Assembly: GCA_034620365.1 (NCBI GenBank)
Contig: JAQGEQ010000380.1
Location: 1,860,001-1,924,000 of the forward strand
Direction: 5' to 3'
Origin: Pegea sp. RAD2-039
Taxonomy: Eukaryota > Chordata > Thaliacea > Salpida > Salpidae
Length of the DNA stretch: 64,000 nt
Each line of letters starts with the position of its first letter. Positions within the stretch are counted from its first letter, which is position 1. The notes beneath the pieces were generated by a model. The model did not search any database. It was not told the origin of the DNA and worked only from the letters and a program-made list of their open reading frames with translations. The translations under genes and the position numbers were made by a program. This document shows positions 25,323-36,100 of this stretch, one piece after another.

Positions 25323-25987
25323 ACGTATCTGGACATTTTGGCCGAAAGCAACACATTTTTATTGAACTTTTTTAAATCAATTTTTTAGTAAAAAGTTCAT
25401 TAAAGTGTTACTAAATTTTAATTAGTTTAATTTAAATGTTATTAAAAGCTGATATTGTTATATGTTGTTACATCACTTACAAATTAGCCAAATTTTATGT
25501 AGATAGTTTAGTTGGTACAAAATAATTTTCATGTTTACAACTCATTAATCTGAAATTAACTTCCAAAATTTTGCAATATTTTTATTTTTTATGATAAGAA
25601 TTTAATATCGGTAGAATTAAGATTTAAATAATTTCTAAAATAAAATTAAGCTTATAGGAATAGGGACTTCTTTTCTTATTTAGACGGATCTTTTTGTTTC
25701 ATATTTCAATCTTAAGGCTAATCAAAAGCTGCATACATTTTATAGTAAAGAAATTTAGAAATATACAATAAATTTACTGGTGACCAATTATCAAAATATT
25801 GCTAGTAACAATAAAAAGATATTTTAACGAAAATTATTATCTACTTTTGCTTGCAATATTTTATAAATCAAGATATACGAGTTTTACCGTAAACCTAAAT
25901 AAAAAATAATTATTCTTCTGTTATTACATCACATTTTCCAATTCAAATCCCAATACAAAAATGATAAAATTTATTGATTAAAAACTT

Positions 25988-26022
25988 AATCAAATTGACG
26001 ATGGTACATCATCAATTTGATT
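25988..26022. repeat. Near-perfect hairpin, 16-bp arms
   Basis: AATCAAATTGACGATG, a 3-base loop GTA, then CATCATCAATTTGATT. The arms pair at 15 of 16 positions. It could be the remnant of a palindromic mobile element or chance in AT-rich DNA. Confidence 0.6.
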
Positions 26023-26929
26023 TTGTGTTTCAAGCTTGTTACGCAACAACTGAAACTTTTTATACTAATAAATCATTACTTGAACAAATTTGTGAGAAGC
26101 AAACACCAAATTCAGTATTTATTTTCAAATTATTTAATAAAATTTTGACATCAACCAACTACTGTCTGTTACCAGGAACCACCCTTTAATTTACTTTTTT
26201 GATCAAATTTTTCTCATTTTGCACAAATATGAACAAATGCACAATGAAAGTGAATTTGTTACTTTGGTGAAAAGTTACTAAACATTTTTGAGAATAAAGT
26301 ATTTTTCTAATTTTAAAAACATTTGTCGAGAACGAACGGTAACTGCGTTTGGGAAGAAGAAGTAGTAAACAAAATTAGATAACTTTTTGCATTTATATTT
26401 TTCAAAATAGTTAAAATTTCCTTAATTTCATTAACAAACCGCATTTCTAACAAAAAGAAAAATTATAATAGATTCTTAGTTAATGCTTTCATGGTTTTGT
26501 ACAAATGATTCAATTACTTTTGTTATTCGATAACAACCAGATAACAAATTCTTGTATAATTGTCGATCACAATTGTATGTCTGTACAGCTAATACAAGAA
26601 GAGATCTTTTATAATACAACAAGTAGGTTAGTTGGTTTGGTTTAAAACTTAATATGCTGATTATTTATGAGTTGTGTAAATTAAAAATGAAATCTACTCT
26701 TTCAACGAAAGTGTGATGTGAACTTTAGGGTGAGACTTTTAATTTTAACTAATTTTTCATCAGCTTTTAAAAACTGTGACATCTCTCTTGAATCGCCTTT
26801 TAACTCAAATCTTCAAAAACTTTCGATTTGGTCATGTTTCAATGTAATCAATTTATAATTTTCAATTTATTGTCTATAAAATGTAAATTTGTGACAATGA
26901 AAAGTCCATAAGAAACCCAGGTAGAAGGG

Positions 26930-27150
26930 CCTTGTGTGTCTGTTTAATGACAAAACTTTTAGAAGAGTCAAAACTCCGAATTCAAAGCCAGAGTTGGAAC
27001 CCCGTGGGAAGTTCGTCACTGTAGTCAGTGTCAATCTGGAAGCTCCTGCGATGCCAGCTGGGCAACAACTGGATCTCCTTAATTTCTGTCCTAGCTTACA
27101 GTATGACCGTTGTTGGCAGAAGCAGGCAAAAAAGGTAAATAAATAAAGTT
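26930..27150 (-). mobile_element. GC-richer patch, possible second SINE-like fragment
   Basis: About 200 bp differ sharply in composition from the AT-rich surroundings. On the minus strand an A-box-like TTGCCCAGCTGG (27065-27054) is followed about 50 bases later by a B-box-like GGGTTCCAACTC (about 27002-26991). That order and spacing recall a tRNA-derived head. The plus strand holds a 70-codon frame starting with GTG, which I do not take as a gene. Other readings are a stray exon or a transposon end. Confidence 0.25.
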
Positions 27151-27753
27151 GTTTCTATCTGATCAAGTTCTCGGTTTAAAAAAACAGAAAAATAAACCTG
27201 AATGTTAACTACTTAAAGATGAGAGAGAGATTACACAACCAAAAAGCAACTAGAGTTAAAAGATTAGAAATAAGAAATAAAATTATTTAAAAGAATGATT
27301 TCACAGACTGACTTTGTCAAGACAAAATGTTTATTTCGATATTAAATTTTTTTTTACAATTTTATTTCAAAATAAAGTTTGCTTAAAACTAGTTTCTACT
27401 ATCAAAAATTATTGATGAAATTGTGAGAAAAATAGAGATACACGGCAAGCTGTTTCAAAGCAAGCTCTGGTCAATTTACTTTCACAAATTTTATATGAAA
27501 TTTGTTTGTTTAGTTATCAAACAACTACTATCAACAAAAACATAAAATGTTTCGAATTCCAGTAGCAGCAATAACTTATTTTTTAGACAAAACAGATTTT
27601 TTTAATTTTTTCTGAAAAATTGGATATAAAAAAAAGAAGGGTGAAGACACAAAAAGTTGCAGTTTACATAGTGAAATGACTGTAATTAAAATAAAAAATT
27701 ATCAAGAAGTGGCTGCCTATATAAGATGACTTTGAAAGATGATTGCAAAGATG

Positions 27754-29183
27754 TTACGTTGAGTTTAATTGACTCATAGAGGTAGTAGGTGAAGATCCAT
27801 TTTTCCAACTTCGATTCATATCTACCTCTGAAGACACTACGAGGAGAAGTTCACAAGTTTTGGAGGAGAGCTTTTTTGCCAAATATTTCCTTTGAAAGGT
27901 TCAAAAAGAACTTTTATAAAACTTTTAGTAACAATAACCTGATAAGTAAGAAAAAAACAAAGAATATATTTTAAAAACAAGTTAATAATTAACGGATTAA
28001 TTTCAATACCTGAAAAAATAAAATAAAGACAAACAAATGTTACTTCCAACTTTAAAAATAACATCATCTTATTTTATTTGTTTACTTTAACTGAACAGCT
28101 TCTCCAATTACTTCCGGTGTCTTCAATTTTGAGTCCAGGTTGTAGAAGACATCATCAATCGATCTTACGGCGATCCAGTGTCTTCGTTTTAGAGGGATAG
28201 TAAGTAAGCCCCATCCAACTGATGATGGAATGTTAAGTATGAAGCCTTTTATGTTATTCAAACAAAGCCGATTGAGATTTCTGAAAACAATTTCATTTTT
28301 TTACAATAAATTCAAAACTCATTGTTCGATGTCATGACCCCCAGGTGAATTCCTCACTTTTCTCGAAGTAATTACAAGGTACTGACACTATTTAGCCACA
28401 TTGAAGAAGAAATCATCGCTATAATTGAAGAGCAAACACGCTAGGATGTTTTTCTAAACTTGTTGGTGATTGACGAGGAGTTTTTAAAGGTCAAGGTGCT
28501 TTTTAAACATTTCAATATTTTTTAGTCAAGCTGATAGAAGATACAGTCAATAATGATTAACTACAAACTAATCAAATTAAATGATGTTCTTAGTTTGTCA
28601 TCTATTTATTAATATTTGTAATCAACAATTACAAAACTACCTTCGCTTATCCCACCACACGGCGGCAAATCCTTTGTATTGTAAGCCAGCCATGATAACA
28701 TTTACATCATAATTTCCAGTTCCAAGCACACATTTATGAGGATTTAATATGGTATCTGGTGATAATCTATAAAAGGTAATTGATTAAAAATTATATTTTA
28801 TTTTTACAACCATCAGACAGACTGTCAAAAATATCTGGGCGAAATGTTTTAACACTTAAAAGTTTTTTTTTTTAATAATTCAGCATTTTGACAAAACTAG
28901 CTGATTCAGCAAAGCAAAAATCTTAACTACATAGCATTGGGTCAACTTTAAAATGTTATGATGTATTTTAAGTATGTAGAAATGAAAACCAATTTAAAGT
29001 AATAAAAAATCACCTGCAACAAATGCTGTCTAAGAGTTCTTTGTTGAAAGCAGTAGAATCTTGAAAAACATTATTTAGAGCGTGCAGAGCACACAGCTCA
29101 AAATGTTGTTTTTCATGATAAATTTTCTTCAGAGCAGCATCATCTATTTTTGGGTTTCCCGTATGTAAACTAAAACAGGACAT
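27754..29183 (-). CDS. JOSD: Josephin-domain deubiquitinase (JOSD1/2 type)
   Basis: Exons on the minus strand are 29183-29014, 28766-28641, 28280-28086 and 27889-27754, giving 208 residues (JOSD1 has 202). All junctions are phase 2. The catalytic Cys is in [14 protein letters not shown] (Cys31), the His in LKRRHWIAV (His133) and the acidic residue in YNLDSK (Asp148), so the triad spacing matches the family. The block [24 protein letters not shown] is also diagnostic. Josephin-only proteins are small cysteine proteases that remove ubiquitin; JOSD1 acts at membranes. The last acceptor (TTTCAAAG/G) is weak, but it brings KTCELLLVV into frame, a match to the family C-terminus. Without it the frame would stop right after exon 3. 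The gene is tail to tail with the FGF-motif gene. Confidence 0.93.
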
Positions 29184-30022
29184 ATTCGTTTAACCTTATC
29201 AAGCACTAAAACAAACTTCATAATTTAAATTTCAACTAGTGTGACATTAAAAAGCTAAATAGAATATCACTACTAAATGATGCTAGTTAAATACTTCATT
29301 AAAAAATGATAAATAATCAATTGAATTGTTACCTCATTAAAATACTAACTCCCCAACAAAAAATACAACTTAAAATAAAGACCAATAAAATCATATATAA
29401 TTTATAAAGAGCATGCTTTGGACAAATTTTCAGGTAAGTTTTTTGCTTTGGCCTTTAAGCATTTTTGTATCAATAATTAATAACTTTTTAAGTATGGTTT
29501 CAATAATAAAACAAATAATCTTTAGGTTAATTCTTAAACTATACTCCTAAATTTCATTTTGTAAAAATAACAAAAAATGATTTGAAAGGTAGAATTTCTG
29601 AAGAAAAAAGGTAAACAATACTGAGCCTATAAGTGAACAGCAATATCAGCATAATTCTTTTAATAATTCAATAAACAAGGTTACAAAATGTTTATCATAA
29701 TGATCAGTTTATTATAATATTCAGAAGCTTTAGAATACATTTCATAAACTAATCAATAAATAAATTATCAAAACTTGGTTAATAGAGATAATAATTTGTC
29801 ATGAAATATAAACAATTTTGAGAAAATAAATGTTCTAGTATATTAATAAAACTCAATTTCATATTGAAACAATAAATTACAAAATCAATTCAAGAAAGTT
29901 TTTTATAATCAGCATACATAAATGTAACTAAATATAAAAAGAAAGATTTGAACTTGTTTAAAGTTCAAATTACAGTAAATTATGGCAAGAAAGAGAGGCT
30001 TAAGAACAGTAAATGCTTAGGG
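29184..30022. other. Region between POLDIP2 3' end and Josephin start
   Basis: About 840 bp, AT-rich, between two minus-strand genes. It should hold the POLDIP2 3' UTR and the Josephin promoter. I see no reading frame, repeat or clear core promoter element. Confidence 0.4.
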
Positions 30023-30982
30023 TTAATTTTTTTCAAGTGCAAAAGCTGGTATGATAGCATCAAACTGATAACCATCATCTTCTTCAACTCGAAAAGTCCC
30101 CCAAACTGTTCCATTTGATGATTGTATTGAAATATGACTACTAAATTGAAAGACAGGCTGATCCCTGGTCAAAACAGGCTCCTTACCAGTGACACCTCGT
30201 CCTTTAACAGTTTTCACAGAGCCATTACTAACAATTTGCCAATGGCGCTCTTTTATCCTAATAGGATTTTGACCCAAATTCTCAATACGAATGGAATATC
30301 TCCACCAATAATCACATGAGTGTTGAACAGCTTTTACTCCAAGATAAAATGGGATTACAGTTATTCTGACACACTTTGTAGTTTCTTTATGTACTTTGTC
30401 TATTTGAAGACATTGATGATGAGTTTTTTGCCAAGTGTCTAAAAGTTTTGTACTTTTTAATTGGTTATCCGTTGAATTAATTTCCAGAAATTCATTATAT
30501 AAGTCATGTTGAATGTGAACATCTTCTGATGATGCATAAGGTAAAATATCTCTGTGTGAAACATAGTCAATACCTGGGATAGTATAAAGACACTGATTTC
30601 TATCTGAGTTCATTTTGTGTAAAAACGTAACCCCATCTTTCTCCAATATAGTATCATTGTTTTTTAAATCTCTAGAATCAATTAAAACTTGATAATAAGT
30701 TTCAGATCTTATAATAGATTCTGAAACAGTGCCTTGAGATTTACTTTGCTCCTTTGGAGTTCTTCTTCTTTCATAAACATTAACAAACCAAGGATGGAGT
30801 ATTACACCTCTATAAGCAAGTATTTCATGTAAAAATGTCCTTCCTGTTGTATACACATTAGCTTCATCAAGTTTTGGTAAAAACTTTCCAATGTGAACAA
30901 GTTTTGAATTTGTAGAATAAGTTTTAAAAAAATTATTAAAATTATTGATTACAACTAAACTTGAAAACTTTCTTGCTATCAT
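30023..30982 (-). CDS. POLDIP2: POLDIP2/PDIP38, mitochondrial YccV-ApaG protein
   Basis: A single open exon of 319 codons. I start at the ATG at 30982 (MIARKFSSLVVINNFNN); the frame extends four codons further only with TTG. The N-terminus is basic and Ser-rich without acid, as in a mitochondrial targeting peptide. Residues about 30-180 are the YccV/HspQ-like domain (TGRTFLHEILAYRGVILHPW). Residues about 195-315 are the ApaG domain, with GRGVTGKEPVLTRDQPVFQF and SSNGTVWGTFRVEED. POLDIP2 was found as a partner of DNA polymerase delta p50 and PCNA and works mainly in the mitochondrial matrix with CLPX, with further reported roles elsewhere. The full-length family is about 370 residues; this one is shorter at the N-terminus. 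The lack of introns is notable beside intron-rich neighbours. Confidence 0.92.
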   Translation of the reverse strand: MIARKFSSLVVINNFNNFFKTYSTNSKLVHIGKFLPKLDEANVYTTGRTFLHEILAYRGVILHPWFVNVYERRRTPKEQSKSQGTVSESIIRSETYYQVLIDSRDLKNNDTILEKDGVTFLHKMNSDRNQCLYTIPGIDYVSHRDILPYASSEDVHIQHDLYNEFLEINSTDNQLKSTKLLDTWQKTHHQCLQIDKVHKETTKCVRITVIPFYLGVKAVQHSCDYWWRYSIRIENLGQNPIRIKERHWQIVSNGSVKTVKGRGVTGKEPVLTRDQPVFQFSSHISIQSSNGTVWGTFRVEEDDGYQFDAIIPAFALEKN

Positions 30983-33155
30983 TTTAAACCACAATTAAAA
31001 AATAATTTTTTTATATGCACCTAAAAGTATCTATAATAAGTCAAAAAAGATTTTTTATTTAAACAAGTATACTTTATGAAATAATAATATAAAATCTTTA
31101 AAAACTTTGAGAGTCAACAAGATTTATTCAACTTTTTAGTTTAATTGTTAATTATATACAGCTTTATATACCTATCTACAATTTATACTTATCCTAAATA
31201 GAATTGAAAACATCTTTTAGTCTTATAAATTTCTGGCAAACAATTATATGAATAATAACAAAACATAAATAAAAAACTCATTAAGTGATTTTATAGCAAT
31301 TAATCAACATTAGTGGATAAATTTTTACTTTTTTTCATATCAGTCTATATAGTTTTATTAAAAAAAAAACGCAGCACAGAAAAAGTCTTCTTATATAATT
31401 TATATTTAATTTTTTAGCTCTGCATAAAATAAATATATAAACATAAATAAATACTATTTAAGAAATTATTTTAACAAAGTGTTTTTATTCATTAGAAAGT
31501 TATTCTATATTTCAAAACAATAGTACTAAAATTTATTTTATAATAAAAATATTTTTCGTTATTATTTCAAATTAAGTTTTCTATCCATTTTTAGAATATG
31601 AACTTGAAACATTATTGAACAAAACTACCAAACAAACCAAAAACATCAAAATGCATGTGAACAAAATAGTACAAACAATTATCTTATGTAAAAATAATAT
31701 CTATGTAAAATACTAAAATGGTATTTAGCCATTTGTGAAAAATTAGAAAAAACAAATTCAGACAACAAAAAGTTGAACTTGAATGTTCCAAAACTCGAAC
31801 TGTTTGATATGATCAATAAAAAAACTAGTTTACATTCTTTACTTTACATTTTATATATCATAGATATATTTCTAAATATATTACAAATAAAATACTTAAA
31901 GATTGCATAAAAACTTAAAGTATGTAAAATACGTGTGTTTATTATATATCATTTATATTTCCGACAGTAATTAATGTAATGGTTGAAAACCTTTTATTAT
32001 ATTTAATATTTTGGCAGCAAGTAAGCTTGAAGAAAAATGAACAAAAATTTATATTAAGTTTCTGCTATTTATATAAAAGAAACCATAACTGAAAAGTAGT
32101 TAAAGTTTAGTGAAAATAAACGTATTTATTTAAACTCATGAGCTGACACGAAATTATTGCATAATCACTTGACAATAAGTTTCTAAGATTTACGATAAAA
32201 AACAAACTTAATTTTGAAAGATATTACACAAATATTCCGATTGTTTATATATCAATTAGCAAATAACTTAAAATAAAGTATTAAGACATAAACTTAAATA
32301 AAAAATTTCGATATAAAGACATAAACTTTTGCTTAAGCAATACATTCATATTGATATTGTTGATAAATGTATACCTTCCTAACTTTTAATTTGCTTTATT
32401 TGTTATTGGTTGTATATAACCTAGCTATTACTTTTCGTTCTAATTTTATCTCTATCAGTATTTGACTGCAATGTTGCAAACTTTTTTGTTTTTGTCAATT
32501 CAAAATATATTTTGTTTTCTCATTATATTACTTTTAATAATTATGTCTTTTTTTTTTAACTGGAATTATTTTAGTTGTTAAGTTGAGTTATACTGCTTTG
32601 AATTATTTTCAATGTTGGTGTACTGATATTTATCGTTTTAGGAAAATAAGCTGTTTTATTGAAAATTATTTTATACAATTGAGCTTGTGACTTATGTGTT
32701 TGCCAGGCAGATATATACGTAAAAAATCTTACGCTTTGTTTTTGAGGGTGCTTAGGATACACTTAGCTGGGAAAATCTTGAAAAATTGTAAGCCTCTTAT
32801 GAAATTTATGATCCAGAAGAAAGGAATGAAAATAATGCTTTGTAATTTGAAGTTTATTTTTCTTTGAAAAAAATGCTTTTGATTTATCTAAAGGCCAATT
32901 TGTTTTAAAAGCTCAATCACTACAACCCGCGGGAAACACTGAATAGTTTCGTGAAATGTAAATAAGATAAATTAAAAAAAACATTTTTACTTTACTTTTG
33001 CAAATTTATTCTCCTTTTATTTTTTATATATATAAAATTTTTTAATTAGAGTTAAATAAATTGATTTTTTTTATTATGTTGAGGCAAAATTAATTTAAGC
33101 TAGTATAAATAGCTGAGTTTATTTATGATACAACTTTTATAAAAGTCTACAAATT
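30983..33155. other. Divergent intergenic region POLDIP2 / CTF18
   Basis: About 2.2 kb of AT-rich DNA between two genes facing away from each other; both promoters should be here. I found no frame, array or tRNA-like fold worth reporting. Confidence 0.45.
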
Positions 33156-36100
33156 ATGGATTATGATGAAATGTTTGAAGTTGACTATGCTGATGACTTA
33201 GATGCTTTACACGATTTAGAAAGTATGACTTAATTTGATCTTTCTGTAAATATATATTTTGTTTTGGAATAAATTAAGTATTCATAAATCTAAAATTTTT
33301 AATATTTTTTCATATATAATTTTTGATAGGAATTTTTAATAGGTAGACATTGGTCTATTCTAATCATTTGAAAAAAGTTTAATTTAGAGTTTTAACTGAT
33401 AATTTTCTCCAAACCTTACTTGTTTAATAATATATAAATTATTTTTGATATTTCTCATATTGTTATTTAAAATAATTTCTTTTTTTTTAATGATTAATAA
33501 ATTATTTATTAAATTTCAGATGAAATTGAAAGTGAAAGTAAAAAACAAGAAAATGAAGTTCTTACAGAAGAACTACTTTCATTATCTTCTCATAAAAGAT
33601 CTGCTCCCAAGGACCCTGAAGATCTTGATTTACCTCCTTTAATCATAGATGAAGGAGATGTTCAAGGTTTTATCTTGATATTTTAACTCATTTTGTTAGC
33701 AACTAGTCTCAAACAGAACCTCCAGTAAAACGCTTGAAGAATAATCTCTCACAGTTCTCTTCTATTTCCAAAAATGATCTTCCCACAATCTTAGATGAAG
33801 ATTACGATAAAATAGAAGAAAGGTTTGAAAGTTTTTTGCTTTTTATTTCTTTGGTTTGGAAGTAAGTTGAAGTAGGTGTAAGAAAAGCTTTAAATCAATG
33901 ACTGAATTTAAATTAAAAAGAAGATTTATTTAAATTTAATAAATTGTATCATTTAAAAAATTTCAGCTTTGTAAAAGATATATCAACCAAATTTTTCTAG
34001 GGACTAATTTTCTTACAAAATAAATGCTTATAATAAGATATATTAATAAATTCAGCATATTTGAATCTAATATTTCAGTTAAGCTAACTTTTAGTCGTAT
34101 ATGATGTGTTTGTTCTAACATATTCAACAAGCCTATTATAGAGACTCTAGTTTAAACTCCAAGTTAGATAAAAATGTTTAGAAGAAAAGCTAATTTGGTA
34201 GATGAAGTCTGTTGTCATACAAAACCTTTTTAAATTAGATGAAAAATTCTGATTAAATAACTTCTGTTAAGATTATTTATAAAAAAAATATTTTATAACT
34301 GAATAAAAATTTAGAAAATGAAATGTTATATTCTTATAAATTTCTACTCTTGCATTTTTGTGAATTGTTTTTATTGTAATTTTGCAAACTTTTTGAAAAG
34401 TTCTTGATGATTGCAGAGCAAGAATCAAACGACTTGAAGAACATTTATGTGATGAAGAGATGATTTCAAGAATCTTGAAAGCTAGAGAGAACAAAGCAAA
34501 TATTGAAGGTAAAAATATTTCAAATTTTATTTGGGATGTAGATTTCAAATCTGAACTAGAAGTGACACAAAAATGATTTTATAGATTCTTTGAGAGTTCA
34601 TCATCCTTTAATTGAAGTCACAAAAGTCTTACCTTTTCCTCCAACTCATTCAAATTACATTTCTATTACTTCATCGGATCAAAAGAGAGTTTACATAAGA
34701 ATAAGATCCAAAACCACCAACTGTGAAGTAAAAAGTTTGCTAGATTTGAATATGAGATGTAAAAATGACTTGTAATTAGCTCGAGCAAATCAATGATCGG
34801 ATCAGAATTGGAGGTGGATTATTGACCCACACCATGGAAGAAATGAGACGAATTATTTATGATAAAGTAAGTTGGAATTTTTTTGCTGTTATCTCCGTGT
34901 CAACGGCTGAGGTGCAACAATGCAAGAAAACAGCGTCCACTGAATTGTCCCAACCCCTTAGTTCCGATGTTTGGAGACCAGACACTGCCCTGGAGGTCAA
35001 CAGATTATAAGTTTTATTTCAGACTTTCCTAGATGAGCTGCCTTCAGGGGTCGTGGGCACATTTATCTAGATTTTATTGTCAGGGAGTCTTAAGTCTGGT
35101 TTTTACTCTCATATCCTTCTCCCGAAGCATCCACAAGACAGTTCTTAGTTGGAAATGATGCAGATGAGAAAACTTTAATTCAACTTTTTATTGATAGAGA
35201 CACAAATTATCAAATTCAATGAGTATTCTGGAAGAAGAGCCAGCAACTCCTATGAACACCACTCTTGTAAGACAGCTCTTAAACACCAGTTACAATCCAG
35301 ATCAAAGTCTTGAAGAGCATAGTGAGGATGTTGAGGAGGTGAACGAGGTCACCAAAGAGCTATGGATCAACAAATTCTCCCCAAAACACTTTGCTCATTT
35401 GTTGAGTGACTCGGTAAGTGCTCTCGAAGACGCTGTGGACGTGATCTGATTGTTGTGCAGGGATTAAATCGAAGTCTTCTCAAATGGATCACTCTCTGGG
35501 ATCATTGTGTCTTTAAAAAAGAAGTGAAGAAGAAGATTCCGGATAAAAGTCAAAGTTTTAGCGATAAATTTAAGAATTGGAAAAACAAATATGAACTCGA
35601 TGAGGTTTCTTTGATCAAAAAGTTTTCAAATTTCACGATTTTATGCAAATTTCATCAGGAACTTGACGACACAGGCCGCCCCAAGATGAAAGTTGCCCTG
35701 CTTTGTGGGGCTCCGGGTCTCGGTAAAACCACTCTGGCCCACATCATAGCGCAACACGCCGGCTATCACGTGGTCGAAATGAATGCCAGGTTCATTTGCA
35801 TATTCGTTACTCTTAACTAACTTTGCGCCATCTAGTGACGATCGAACGGTGGATGCGTTCCGGAAGAAGTTGGAAGAGACGACACAGATGATGTCTGTGG
35901 TTAATACGGATCCAAGACCTAATTGTTTGATCATTGACGAAATTGATGGAGCTCCTCAGGTACCTGATCTGCTTCTGGATGTTGATGTGATTCTTATTTG
36001 TGTCTTTGAAGTCCTCCATCAACTATTTGATGAACTTTGTTAATCGATCGCGGAAGAAAGATGCGATTAAGAAGCCGAAGAGTAGAAGAGGTGGGAATAC

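Larger units (their letters stand above)
25119..27753. other. Convergent intergenic region
   Basis: It holds the 3' flank of the FGF-motif gene and the 3' flank of the Josephin gene. AATAAA at 25317-25322 is a likely poly(A) signal of the former. A 35-bp hairpin lies at 25988-26022 and a GC-richer patch at about 26930-27150. The rest is AT-rich without recognisable content. Confidence 0.5.

Noticed and set aside
25974..26189. 71-codon frame around the hairpin
   Set aside because: No start context, no similarity, composition of random AT-rich DNA, and it contains the hairpin.
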